Positions 31,294 to 42,890 of a stretch of 64,000 nt of DNA are shown piece by piece (position 1 is the stretch's first letter; the number at the start of each line of letters is the position of its first letter). The stretch lies in assembly GCA_029582155.1 (NCBI GenBank), contig CM055896.1, positions 25,635,184-25,699,183 on the forward strand. The letters run 5' to 3'. The notes beneath the pieces were generated by a model that saw only the letters and a list, made by a program, of their open reading frames with translations, did no database searches and had not been told where the DNA came from. Both the position numbers and the translations under genes were made by a program. Origin of the DNA: Panopea generosa. Lineage: Eukaryota > Mollusca > Bivalvia > Adapedonta > Hiatellidae.

Positions 31294-34200
31294 TTATTGT
31301 ACTTGAGCCTCCTCATGCAATGCATATTGCACAGTGCCTCCTTGACCTACAATAGTTTGGGTAACATCATTTGGGTCATTTGTTTGGACAATAATGATTG
31401 TTTCCTGACCTTCTTGACCTTGTACAGCTTGTATGGCTTGATATTGACCATCACTGACTACTGCTGCATACTGTCCTTCAGAAACAGTCACATAAGTTTG
31501 TCCATCTTCACCCTCCATTTGCTCCAGACCTTCTTCTTCCTCTTCCATCTCCTGCTTAACATATGCTTCATCATCATCATCATCATCTTCATCATATTCA
31601 ATCTCGTATTTACGGATGATTGCCTGTGCTGCCTCTCCAGCCGACACATGCACCTTGCCAATATGTTCCAGTAACATTTTCTTCCTTTTGAATGTTTCCT
31701 GACACATGTCACACTGGTATGGGGAAAGCTTCTTGTGTACCAGCTGTATATGGGACATTAAGTTGGACTTGTTATTGAAGCAACGACCACAATCATGACA
31801 TTTGTGTGGTTTCTCTCCAGTGTGGATTAACATATGACGATCCACATGGTATTTCTTAGTGAAACGCTTTTCACAAACAGAGCAAATAAAGATTTTCTGA
31901 TTAGGTGATTTCCATCCCTCATGCACACGTTTTGTGTGACCAATAAGTGCTCCCAGCGTCTTGAAAGCTGCTTTGCACGTGTTGCACAGATATTGACGAG
32001 TGTGCAAATGCATGCCTTTGATGTGGGTGTTCAGGTTACCACGGAATGCTGACGAGTAATCGCAATGGGGACATTTGTATGGACGACGGCCAGAGTGAAC
32101 AGTTCTCATGTGAGAGCTCATGCCAGTCTTAAGGACCACTTTACCACATATTGGACAAGGTATCTGCATCCTATTTTGTTGATGGAGCTCCATGTGGCGC
32201 TTAAGATTTTTCGACATTTTTCCACACTCTGGACACGATTCGCCTTCTTCATTTTCTCCCATGGTCGATACCTTCATAATTCTCTCTCTCCACTTAGCAT
32301 TTCTCATCTCCTCTTCATAATCAGGTTCATCTTTGTGTTTAGTTTTGATGTGCTTCACAAGGCCTATAAATGCTTTGTCACAGAAAGGGCATTTCAAAGC
32401 TTCTTCAGCATTTCTCTTAAATGATCGACGTCTATTTTCCATATCCTCGAACAAACCAAGACCTTCATCCTTTCTGCGTCGCCGGGGTGCGTCATCAAGA
32501 TCATAATCTAAATCTCCATCATCTCCCAGAGGACCAAACTTCTTTTTCTTCAATCTTGGATCAGTTTGTGTCATGACTGTTCTCTTTCCAGGTGTTTCAC
32601 TAAATGTCACAACTTCAACAAAGTTCTCAAGTTCAGGAGCTTCAATAGGAGTTTGTGTAGAAAATGTTTTCATTTCTGGAGTATTAGCTGATGGTTTAAT
32701 ATCTTGTTGATTTTGTAAAGGCTGCTGTGGTGTGTTGGGAACTCCAGGTGGTTGTCTTTCAGACTCCTCATCAAAACTGTATGGATCAGCTTCAATGCAA
32801 TCTTCCACTTCTTCCAACTTACTACCAGGTTCCAATTTGTTTCTGTAGATCAATGGGTCTTCCACATCCTCATCATCCATGTCGTCCTCTTCTTCTTCTT
32901 CATATTCATCTTCAATTATCTCCTCTTCTTCCTCATCTATGTCCTCCATTTCTTCTTCATCCTCAATATCTTCAACCTCAACAACTTCAGCTTTCATTTT
33001 TTTCATCCCAGAGGTTGAAGGTTGCTGTTCATCAGATGTTCGACCTCGTTTTCTGGACTCTGGGAGATTAACAATTTCTTGTACTTCATCATTCACTATT
33101 TCAACCATACTCTCAGACTTTTTAGGTCTGCCACGGCGCGGTGAATTTTTAGCTGATGTAACTATTATATCTGACTTTGATGGTCTGCCTCTGCCTCTTT
33201 TTTGAGGTGAAACATCTTCCTCTGCTTCCACTTCTTCTTCCTCTAGTTCTTTCTCGAATACGTCTTTTTTCTGTCTACTTCTTCTTTTCTTTGAGGATAC
33301 AGATTCACCTTCACCTACCTCTTCTTTCATTTCTTCAACACCCTTTTTAGGTCGTCCTCTACCCTTTCCTTTTGGTGTCTCGTTAATATCTTCTAAACAT
33401 TTTTTTGGCCTACCTCTTTTTCCTGATGCTTTAACAGGAGTAGCATCTTCTTCTTCAGCATCTTCTTCTTCCTCTTCTTCTGCCTCAATCTCTTCTAACT
33501 GCTTTTTGGGTCTTCCTCTCTTCGAAGGGGATTTATTGTCTTCTGTTTCCTCCTTTTGAGCGGCACCTCTTCCACGTTTAGGATACTGCTTTCTGTCGCA
33601 ATCTCCTTCCTCTAGGTCTTCAGTTGATTTCACTATTCTGGTTGACTTACTTTTTCTTGTTAAATTTTTTTCTTCGTTTTCAATCTCAATTTCGGGTTCT
33701 TGTTTTTTTCCTCTTCCTCTCCTTTTTAATGGGCCTACTTCTACGTCCTCTATCTCAACATTTACAACATTGGATTCCTTCGCCTTTAAAGCTCTTCCCC
33801 TACGAGGCCTAGTATCCTCTTTTGAAATATCTTCAGCTTCAATAACTGGAGCATCTTGGTCTTGATAATCTTCTATCTCCTCTACATCACCTTCCTCTTC
33901 CAACATTGGAGGGGACATTGACTTGTCCTTAGTCGGAGATTTAGCCAGTACAGAACTTTTTGTTATTTCTTCTCCAGATTTGATAGTTACTGTTGATATT
34001 TCAACAGCTACTTTAGCTTGTCTAGCCATTGGCTTACTTTCTTCATTATTTTCACCACCTTCCAGAGGTGTATAGTCTTCAGCTACAATTGGAGTCGCTA
34101 CAACTGGTTCTGGATCTTCAGTAGGGAATGCTGCAATGATTGTTTGTGCCATTTCACCTGTATCTGTGTTATGAAATGGTGTCACTGTCTCTATGCTAAC
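31294..34200 (-). CDS. AT-hook C2H2 zinc-finger protein, exon 5 (terminal)
   Basis: The acceptor TTTTGTAG is followed in phase 0 by VSIETVTPFHNTDTG; the stop is TAA. The exon supplies residues 120-1087. Five canonical AT-hooks (KRGRPKK, KRGRPKK, GRGRPKK, RGRGRPSK, RRGRPKK) lie at about residues 345-480, interspersed with Glu-rich runs. An acidic block (D/E) covers about 525-565. Eight C2H2 fingers run from about 723 to 970, e.g. CPFCDKAFIGLVKHIKTKH, CPECGKMSKNLKRHMELH and CSVCEKRFTKKYHVDRHMLI-H with the linker TGEKPHKC. The C-terminus is Q/G/V/I-rich with repeated GQY. This is a nuclear DNA-binding regulator by architecture. I do not recognise a named orthologue, so target and role are unknown. 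Confidence 0.95.
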   Translation of the reverse strand, partial: VSIETVTPFHNTDTGEMAQTIIAAFPTEDPEPVVATPIVAEDYTPLEGGENNEESKPMARQAKVAVEISTVTIKSGEEITKSSVLAKSPTKDKSMSPPMLEEEGDVEEIEDYQDQDAPVIEAEDISKEDTRPRRGRALKAKESNVVNVEIEDVEVGPLKRRGRGKKQEPEIEIENEEKNLTRKSKSTRIVKSTEDLEEGDCDRKQYPKRGRGAAQKEETEDNKSPSKRGRPKKQLEEIEAEEEEEEDAEEEDATPVKASGKRGRPKKCLEDINETPKGKGRGRPKKGVEEMKEEVGEGESVSSKKRRSRQKKDVFEKELEEEEVEAEEDVSPQKRGRGRPSKSDIIVTSAKNSPRRGRPKKSESMVEIVNDEVQEIVNLPESRKRGRTSDEQQPSTSGMKKMKAEVVEVEDIEDEEEMEDIDEEEEEIIEDEYEEEEEDDMDDEDVEDPLIYRNKLEPGSKLEEVEDCIEADPYSFDEESERQPPGVPNTPQQPLQNQQDIKPSANTPEMKTFSTQTPIEAPELENFVEVVTFSETPGKRTVMTQTDPRLKKKKFGPLGDDGDLDYDLDDAPRRRRKDEGLGLFEDMENRRRSFKRNAEEALKCPFCDKAFIGLVKHIKTKHKDEPDYEEEMRNAKWRERIMKVSTMGENEEGESCPECGKMSKNLKRHMELHQQNRMQIPCPICGKVVLKTGMSSHMRTVHSGRRPYKCPHCDYSSAFRGNLNTHIKGMHLHTRQYLCNTCKAAFKTLGALIGHTKRVHEGWKSPNQKIFICSVCEKRFTKKYHVDRHMLIHTGEKPHKCHDCGRCFNNKSNLMSHIQLVHKKLSPYQCDMCQETFKRKKMLLEHIGKVHVSAGEAAQAIIRKYEIEYDEDDDDDDEAYVKQEMEEEEEGLEQMEGEDGQTYVTVSEGQYAAVVSDGQYQAIQAVQGQEGQETIIIVQTNDPNDVTQTIVGQGGTVQYALHEEAQVQ

Positions 34201-34442
34201 CTACAAAAGACAACAATATCCATGTATGTTACACTTGAATGAATCTGTAACAAATGGTCTAATTTGATATAAGCAATATTCTTTGGAAAACAAAGCTAAG
34301 TTATATTCATTTTCCAAGATCGAACAATTAGCCAGGTTTTAATGGAGAAGTGGTACCTTAAAATAAATAAGTTACTCATCTGGTTTCACATGTCACTTAT
34401 TTTCAAATTATGTATGGGCTAAGCCTATGATTATATTTATAG
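34201..34442. other. Zinc-finger gene intron 4, unassigned
   Basis: Short intronic segment between exon 5 and the next family A repeat. Nothing recognised. Confidence 0.5.
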
Positions 34443-35866
34443 AACAAGAGGCCCAAGAGGGCCTGAGGACGCTCTACTGACTCATAGTGGCCATACCACT
34501 TTTTGAAATTCGACTATGCAATAGAAACATCGGGGCGGGGTCATTTTTAACTGTAGGGACACCATTTGAACAAATCTAACAAAACTATAGTTGGTCAACA
34601 TTACTACATAAACATTTTGAAAATCTGTTGTGCTGTTCATAAGAAGAAGATTTTTTAAGTTTTGGACTATTTTTAGTAATGAACAAATCTGATATACCGG
34701 TTCTTAAGAAAACGAATTTAGTAATTCCCAATTTGTACCCTTTTGGGGCCCCTCCTGACCCCTTAAGACAGTGGAACCCAGTCATTATTACAAATCTTAA
34801 CCTCCTTCACCAACCAATGCTTCTGTGAAGATATAGGCAAAATCATTTCCATTTTAAAAAAAAAAAATAAAAAAATATTTTAATGACATGCGTCCTCTAA
34901 TTGAACCCTCGGGGTGGGGTCATATTTAACTCTAGGGACACCATTTGAACAAATCTAACAAAACTATAGTTGGTCATCATTACTACATAAACATTTTGAA
35001 AATCTGTTGGGCTGTTCATGAGAAGAAGATTTTTTAAGTTTTGGACTATTTTTAGTAACGGTTGCCATCTTGAATTTCAGATTGAAAAAAAAATCTCTGG
35101 TATAGTCTCCTATGCAATAGAAACACCCATGTGAAGTTTCAGTTTAACTGGCCTAGTGGTTTCAGAACAGATGAAAGAAAAAGAGAATATAGTATCCCTA
35201 CGTTAAATTCTAAGTCCCCTTACAGGGCCCCTATAAATTTTAGCCCCTAAATTCTTATCTGCAATCAAACCCCTACACATAGGGATAATTTATGCAAAAT
35301 ATGAACATATCTGACATAAGAAAACGAATTTAGTAATTCCCAATTTTTACCCTTTTGGGGCCCCTACTGACCCCTTAAGACAGTGGAACCCAGTCATTTT
35401 TACAAATCTGAACCTCCTTCACCAAACAATGCTTCTGTGAAGAAAAAGGCAAAATCATTTCCATTTAAAAAAAAAAAATATATATATATTGACATGTGTC
35501 CCATAATTGAACCCTCGGGGCGGGGTCATATTTAACCCTAAGGACACCATATAAACAAACCTAACAAAACTATAGTTGGTCATCATTTCTACATAAACAT
35601 TTTGAAAATCTGTTTGGCCATTCATGAGAAGAAGATTTTTTAAGTTTTGGACTATTTTTAGTAATGGCGGGCATCTTGAATTTCAGATAAAAAAAAAAAT
35701 GTTCTGTAAAGTCTCCTATGCAATAGAAACACCTATGTGAAGTTTCAGTTTTATTGGCCTAGTGGTTTCAGAGAAAGTGCTGCTAACAGACGGCAGACAA
35801 CAGACGACGGACGACAGACAACGCGCCATCGCATAAACATTTCTGGCCAGTAGAGCTAAAAACAAG
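34443..35866 (+). repeat. Dispersed repeat family A, copy 5
   Basis: It has complete ends: AACAAGAGGCCCAAGAGGGC at the start and ACGCGCCATCGCATAAACAT, TTCTGGCCAGTAGAGCTAAA at the end. It is longer than 6564-7596 because the CCTCGGGG-to-CCATTT module is present about three times (CCTCGGGG or equivalent near 34530, 34908 and 35513). Confidence 0.85.
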
Positions 35867-37628
35867 AACTGTCGAAGGGACAGTGCGCTTGACTATTTCG
35901 ATACTGTTCTAAAACACAGCTTTTTCAGGAAATAAGTACCAAATGGAAGCTCAGGGGAAATAAAATAAGCTGTAATTATTGCTTGTCTGTAAAAAATAGA
36001 TAAGCAAAATAATTCACCAAGACTATTTATTTTCATTATCAACAGTTGTTTTTTTGAAAACAACAAAGGGAATGGGTGTCTCGTGTTGCCTTAATATTAT
36101 TTAATTCAGCATTTATCATGTAACATTTGTCTTTAAAACTTTTAAATTGATTTATAAATTCGCTAACCATTGCTGACAAATAACCCTGATAGGTGTGGTA
36201 ATACCTAACTTAAGGCACATCATATTATTAACCCTAAATACTAGACACTTATTAAGTTGGTCAAGCAATACTTATATACAAATTAAACATTACCTGAAAT
36301 AATTCCAGCAAGAATTTAAAATATAGTGTAAGCTATAATTGAGATGATATTCTATTTCAAAATTAGTATATCAATGTTTTACATATGTGATACAAATTAT
36401 GCACTACCTTCAAATCATATGGTTATTTACCAGTTCTTGTTAATGGATCTATAGTCTTGTACCAACACATAGTGTTTTATCAATGCTTGATATCTTTCTG
36501 CATTCTAAATTGTTCAGTTTTATACATAGATATACAATACAGGCCACTAACTTCAAATCAAAGGGCAACATTTTGGTACCTGTTCATGAAAATGGATCTA
36601 TAGTTGAAATAATCATGTACCAGCATGCACATTTACCACAGCTGGATACCCTTTCATGCAAATGAAGAAGTAAAATTTACAGAATATTAAACTTTCATGA
36701 AAATGGAAAAAAAAGAAGAAAAAAAAAGAAAGAATTTAAATAAAAAATAATACCTGAAAAACTGTACAAACTTTAAACTGCTACGAATAGTTGAGCTAAA
36801 AATACTGATAAACCCCTGGGGCGGGGCCATATTTGACCACAGCATCATCATTTGAACAAACTTGAGATAGCTTGTGTAAGAATGCTTCACACAAAAAATG
36901 GTTTGAAGCAAAAGTTAACAACAGATGACAGACGAAGGTAACTTTGCTCAGATGAGTTAAAAAGATATTAAAACATTTTTAATGAACTCTTAGTAGTCTT
37001 GAGAAAAGTAATTTAACTTCAAGTTATGTTAAATAATTATATTTTTTATCATAATTGTTTTAAAAATTTAATTTTTAAAATTCATTTTTTTTTTGTGTTG
37101 TGAAAACCGTTAACAATTTCATGGTTTTATTAACTTTCAAAATATTATTATTACAAACTCGATCTTTGTCTTGATAAAATTTACATGACTGCATAGAAAA
37201 CCATGTGTAAAACATAAACCGAAATAATGTTCCAATAATCTTATATTTATACTGTCAGATATTAAAAAGTCGCCCTTGAGCAACTCAATACTTTTTAAAA
37301 CGAGACAGTGAAGTATTGCAAGCAATACATAAGTTAACATACACTGTTAGTGTTTTAAAGGACTTGTTTTTGTAAATGGTGAAAATTTGCAGTGCCATGA
37401 GAAAAATGTGGTTGTTCCCATAGCAACCATAACTTTTTGTCTACTAAATAAATAAAGGATCTACAAGAAATTTTTGAAGTATTTCTGACCTTGAACACCT
37501 AAGTGTGACCATGACATTTGACATATGCACCTGGGGCTTGTGTGGGACACATCATCTGATGATGGTGAACATTTGTACCACATTATTTTAAAATGTGTCA
37601 AATGGTTTACAAGAAATGGAGCAGATAT
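35867..37628. other. Zinc-finger gene intron 4, repeat fragments
   Basis: It opens with another repeat start, AACAAGAACTGTCGAAGGGA then CAGTGCGCTTGACT (about 35862). A short piece resembling family A (CCCCTGGGGCGGGGCCATAT) is near 36812. No gene. Confidence 0.45.
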
Positions 37629-38161
37629 TTAAAGGGAATATATCATTATTTTTCAAAACTTTGAAATTGGCTAAAAAAAAAAATTTCCAATATATTATAC
37701 CTATATATACTAATATTGTATAACCAACAGGATATCTATTTAAACCTGTTAAAATAATATATTGGAAACGAATTTCCTAACTTGGGCTATGTGCCTAGCT
37801 AGGTTAGACTAAAATAGATTTTTGTGATGTATTTTGTAATGTATTAACTGAGCCAAGTGATTTTATTTTGATCCCTTATATAGGTTTACACGTAGTAAAA
37901 ATTGTTTCATCTTCAGGAGTCCTACTGACGATGTGTATGTCGTCAAGCAGTATTTAAGTGCTGTCTATTTTTAGAATGAGGAGTTTGTTTCAAGTTTACC
38001 ACTCCAACTTATATTTCAATTTTGTCACGTTTTGGTGTATTTGATATACAATTATTTGGATTTTATTTTCAATGATAATGAGATGCCTTTAAACCATTTT
38101 CATATTTATTTTATTTTTATAAGACATTTATAGCGTTTTTTTCCTGATAAACTCCCTTTAA
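37629..38161. mobile_element. TTAA-flanked TIR element (Kolobok/piggyBac-like MITE)
   Basis: The left end TTAAAGGGAATATATCAT (37629) pairs with the right end GATAAACTCCCTTTAA (38161), with TTAA at both junctions. The end sequence AGGGA.TATAT is like that of the element at 52414-52887. A second inverted repeat, TTTCCAATATATTAT with ATAATATATTGGAAA, lies inside at 37683-37770. No transposase frame. Confidence 0.6.
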
Positions 38162-38349
38162 CTTTGACCTTTGAGATAAGGAACCGAGTCTTGTACCCTA
38201 CACATTGTCTGCTTATGGTAAACACTTGTGCCATGTTATTTCAAAATCGGTTACCGAAAAAGCAGTTTGTAATTTTAATAATTTTGCTTTTCCATAGAAA
38301 AATCCAAACAGTTTTATGCTATTTAAGCTTACAACAAAGAAATTCTTAC

Positions 38350-38396
38350 CTTTGTGGGAATCACAGTCTGGAAACCTATGTTATTTTGGTTATACT
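38350..38396 (-). CDS. AT-hook zinc-finger protein, exon 4 (47 bp)
   Basis: The small exon has acceptor ATATTTCAG and donor GTAAGAATT. With the G left by exon 3 it completes Glu and reads YNQNNIGFQTVIPTK, ending in phase 0, exactly what exon 5 requires. Without it, exon 3 (phase 1) joined to exon 5 would hit an immediate stop, so the exon is needed to keep the frame. Residues 104-119. Confidence 0.8.
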
Positions 38397-38660
38397 CTGA
38401 AATATAAAAAAGTTACATATCTACATTACAACCTGGATCCTATGTATATATATAAATATATATATATATAAATATATCTACAGCCCATATAGCTTTACAA
38501 AAACTGAAGGCCAATAATACTTAACAGATTTGTCACAGAGGGAACTTATGTTATAGACCACTTGATTCATTTTCTATTTTCCATGCATGAGTCCTAGGAT
38601 TCACTGTACTACAAATCTATGAGTCCCAAAATGAAATTGTAAGTCCCATTTTAAGTGTCT
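38397..38660. other. Intron with AT microsatellite and short shared repeat
   Basis: Contains a TATATA run near 38445-38476. CATGAGTCCTAGGATTCACT and GTACTACAAATCTATGAGTC (38585-38660) match the insert at 14485-14560. Confidence 0.5.
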
Positions 38661-38689
38661 ATCTAGGAATATACAAGAAATGTCACTGG

Positions 38690-39150
38690 TTGCACATGCA
38701 CCTCAAATGGTCTGTGAAAATAACGATTTATTCATAATAGGCATGGATTTAAATATATCCATGAATATCAACAGTAATGGACTGAGGTTTCAGACAAGAC
38801 ACGCATTTTCATGGGTTTTTTTATATTAAAGTGTGACCGTGACATCTGATGTAAAGGCCTGGATATTTCTGAAGGTAAATGCAGGTGACACATCATCATG
38901 ACAAGTTGATCACTTGTAAGACACGTGTCTGGGTCTTAAGTGTGATGCATTGTCATGTCATCTTGATCAATTGAGCAAAGTTAAATCCCTCCATATAAGA
39001 CAAAGTTATTTACCAGACACAAAATATCGAACAAATTGATCTATGCATGACAAAGTTACAGGCCGGACATGAATTATTGGATGGGAAGACAGACGGGCGG
39101 ACACTGCGATTATTATATGCCACCCAATATATTTTTGGATGGAGTACTCC
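38690..39150 (+). repeat. Repeat of the CATGACAAAGTTACAG family
   Basis: Contains GTGACCGTGACATCTGATGT, GACACATCATCATGACAAGT, CTATGCATGACAAAGTTACA and the end GACGGGCGGACACTGCGATT, ATTATATGCCACCCAATATA. Partial similarity to 42240-42520 and 54720-55655. Confidence 0.65.
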
Positions 39151-40193
39151 AGTCTAGATTTTGTTACTCCATAATAAGCCAATTAAAATCCATCTTTCAA
39201 TTTCGCACGGGATTCAATCGAATCATGTTTGAGGATAACAGACGAACTAGCTTTTTTCTACCAATTTTGGCTTAAAAATCACCCTGCGGATTAATCTCGA
39301 GTGAGGATTATAATATTTTATATTCTTTATTATCAGTACTGCAGAATAGTATTGAGACAAACCGGCCAAAGGGGACCATTTCAGATAATTGGGATGTATT
39401 GACTGGGATTTTTTGTGTCAAACGGATGCATTTCTTTCAGAATTGTGTATATGCGACCCAATGTGTGTGTGTCTGGGATGCAGGAGGGGTAAATGAAACA
39501 CTGACAGACATTGTCACATTGTAATTTTATGAGCAGTTTTTAAAGGCAACAACTAGACAGCTTGTTTTTGCCAAGACAAAACTTTAGGTATTTCATAAAA
39601 GCGAACACATTTTGTGATGGACATACACAATACAGATTCATGCTCTGCACATTGTGTTGATACAGAGAACATCTGTGAAAAGTTTTTGCAAATCCCTCGG
39701 AAGCGATATGGAACGGACACGAAATACCGCCTATTTGACCTCTTATTATAACCTTGAATCGGTATAGCTGGAAGTTGAGCACTTCACATCTTCACATAGC
39801 AACATTTGTTATTTAACAAGAAGCCCAAATCTACCAAATATAATCATGACTTGGGCAGCCATCTTGTTCCACACAGAAACACAAAAAACAATAATGCAGT
39901 AATTTTAAAAAAAAATTCACAATAGCAGAAAGAAAATAGTTAAATTATATTCAAATTGTTGCTTAATATTTGAAATTCTAAAAATGGGCAGATCCCAGGT
40001 GACTGATGGCAATAACTAATTCTGTAAAGGCATTGATGATGGTGAACATACATGCAAAGTTTCATTCATATCCAATCAGTGGTTGCATAGAAATCTTAAA
40101 CGCAAAAGTTTAACCTGGGCGTCTACAGACGGTCATAGCAATAGCTCTCCTTGGACATTCATCCCAGCAAGCTAAAAATGCTTTTTTAAAGAA
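39151..40193. other. Zinc-finger gene intron 3, unassigned with repeat piece
   Basis: About 40000-40180 is a partial copy of the repeat at 13993-15352 (GATGATGGTGAACATACATG, ATCCAATCAGTGGTTGCATA, ATAGCTCTCCTTGGACATTC). The remainder is not recognised. Confidence 0.5.
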
Positions 40194-41215
40194 GAACAAG
40201 AGGCCTAAGAGGGCCTGAGGACGCTCTACTGACACATGAACCCTCGGGGTGGGGTCATTTTTAACCCTAGGGACACCATTTGAACAAATCTAACAATACT
40301 ATAGTTGGTCATCATTACTACATAAACATTTTGAAAATCTGTTGGGCCGTTCATGAGAAGAAGATTTTTTAAGTTTTGGACTATTTTTAGTAATAGCAGC
40401 CATCTTGAATTTCAGATCGAAAAAAAAAAAATCTTCTGTAAAGTCTCCTATGCAACAGAAACATGCATGTGAAGTTTCAGTTTAATTGGTCAAGTGGTTT
40501 CAGAATAGATGAAAGAAAAAGAGAATTTTCTGTTTTCCCATAGTATCCCTATGTAAAATTCTAAGTCCCCTTACAGAGCCCCTATAAAGTTGAGCTCCTT
40601 AATTCTTATCTGCAATCAAACCCCTACACATAGGGATAATTTATACCAAATATGAACAAATCTGACATACTGGTTGTCAAGAAAACGATTTAAGTAATTC
40701 CCAATTTTTACCCTTTTGGGGCCCCTCCTGACCCCTTAAGACAGTGAAACCCATTCAGTTTTACAAATCTGAACCTCCTTCACCAAACAATGCTTCTGTG
40801 AAGATATAGGCTAAATCAGTTTCCATTTAAAAAAAAAAAAAAAAAATATATTATAATATTATAATGACATGTGTCCCCTAATTGAACCCTCGGGGCGGGG
40901 TCATATTTAACTCTAGCGACACCATTTGAACAAATCTAACAATACTATAGTTGGTCATCATTACTACATAAACATTTTGAAAATCTGTTGGGCTGTTCAT
41001 GAGGAAGATTTTTTAAGTTTTGGACTATTTTTAGTAACAGCGGCCATATTGAATTTCGAATTCGAAAAAAAAAATCTTCTGTATTTTCTCCTATGCAACA
41101 GAAATATGCATGTGAAGTTTCAGTTTAATTGGCCTAGTGGTTTCAGAGAAAGTACTGCTTACAGACGACAGATGACGGACGACAGACAACACGCCATCAG
41201 CATAAGCACATCTTC
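40194..41215 (+). repeat. Dispersed repeat family A, copy 6
   Basis: It starts AGAACAAGAGGCCTAAGAGG and ends GGACGACAGACAACACGCCA, TCAGCATAAGCACATC. All main blocks of 6564-7596 are present. A frame at 40926-41270 is a by-product. Confidence 0.85.
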
Positions 41216-41414
41216 ATTATGCATTCTCAAGGAAGCTTTCCTGTTTCAAATGGTGGTACTATGCCTATAAGGGGTCGTTTAGAACTCCCCACAATATGCT
41301 GCAACTTAACAAAGGTTTGGTTGTATATCATATGTGGAATACTATTCACTCAAGCTTACTAAACTGCTCAAACTTTACTCATATCTAGGGTTCTGGCATT
41401 AAAAAGCTCCATAC

Positions 41415-41493
41415 CTTGTTCTTCATTCCGCTCACTGTGTGACTGCTGGTTGAACAAATCCTCACTGTTTGTCACATCAGCATTAGCAAAACC
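41415..41493 (-). CDS. AT-hook zinc-finger protein, exon 3
   Basis: The acceptor ATATTTTAG and donor GTATGG flank 26 codons, GFANADVTNSEDLFNQQSHS then ERNEEQ, plus one base (G). It enters in phase 0 after exon 2 (QSAQQQ) and leaves in phase 1, matched by exon 4. It is a polar, acidic, low-complexity segment (residues 78-103) with no domain. Confidence 0.8.
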
Positions 41494-42890
41494 CTAAAAT
41501 ATCAAATCTGAAATGTTTATTTTCTTTTATAGTCAATATATAGTTAGAATAATTGCATGATATATAAATCTGATATATTTATATCCTTGTAGGCAATAGA
41601 AAATTAATAAGTAAATTCGCATCCAAGTTTTGGAATGAGCAGAAAAGACTAGGTGGACTACATCAGGGCTGGATGTCATGAAGAATTCTGATAAGCAAGG
41701 GAGACACTTCCTCCTAGGAAAATAGTTCTTGTTTTTTTCTCATCAGCAACACAGTAACAGTAGAACTAAATAATTTCAAAACCAGAGCTTTTAAACCTTA
41801 TTAAACAGAGGTCGAAATTTGCTGGCTTCCCAATTCAAAAATTGTCCCCCCCCCCCCCCCCCCCCCGAGTTAAAAAAAAATCCAAAAATTTGGGCCTCTT
41901 GCCAACTTCCAGAAAAAAGTCTCTGTAACCAATATCTATAGTATCAGAGCATTTAAGATTTTTCCTCTCTCTCTTTTCATCTCTGATCCTTTTTTTACAA
42001 AAGCTAACATCATAGAAATGTAACATTTCAAACTTACACCTTTTCAAATTGAGGCCTAAATTAAAATATTGTTTTTAAAAAGAAACAACATACATGTATT
42101 TATAAATGACGAACATTTTTGTAAATTTTCATCACTTTTTATGCATTCAAGAAACCATTTATGGAACATTGCATGACAAAACAAGAAATGTTACTGTTAA
42201 GTGTCACATGCGCCCCCCCCCCCCCCCCCCCCCCACCCCAAACACACGTCATGATGTTATGTTGATCATTTGTAGCAAGTATCATTAAAATTCATCTATG
42301 CATGACAAAGTTACAGGCCAGAAACAAAATCTCAAACAGACTCAAATTGTGACCTTGACCTTTGAGGTACGGGTGTGGGTCTTACTTGCGACACGTTGTC
42401 ATGATCATTTGTTGCAAGTATCAACGAAATCCATCTATGCATGACAAAGTTACAGGCCGGAAACGAAATACCGGACAGAAGGACGGACAGACGCTGCAAT
42501 TACTATATGCCACCCAAAAAAATTTGGGGGGGGGGGGAGGGGGGGCATAAAAAGTGTTACCAGGGAAATAAACAAGAAAGTATTATTCTTGTCAAAGGAT
42601 TCAAACTCCAATCACCCAAGCGACAATTTGCATAAATAACAGAAAGGTAGGATATTATCCAACATTTTGGCAACAACAAAAATATTTAATAAATTTATAT
42701 TTACATTTAATAATTGTTTGTTTTTTTAATGCAATAAAATGATTAGAGCAGAGGCAACATTATCAGGGAGGTAGGTAAAGGACAAACATTACTTTATTTT
42801 AAGATGGACCATCCCGTATGCCTATCATGGGAAAATTAAATTACCGGTAAAACATGCCACCCAAATGGTCTGTGAAAATAATGATATATT
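41494..42890 (+). repeat. Intron 2 of zinc-finger gene: repeats, poly-C and poly-G tracts
   Basis: A C-run of about 22 is near 41847, another of about 23 near 42212 and a broken G-run near 42526-42545. From about 42240 to 42560 is a two-unit copy of the CATGACAAAGTTACAG repeat, with TGACCTTGACCT at 42350-42361 and the end GGACGGACAGACGCTGCAAT, TACTATATGCCACCC. No gene. Confidence 0.65.

Noticed and set aside
32752-33205. Plus-strand frames rich in Ser or Phe/Leu over the zinc-finger exon
   Set aside because: They are antisense shadows of the Glu/Asp-rich (GAA/GAT/TCT-complement) coding strand of exon 5.
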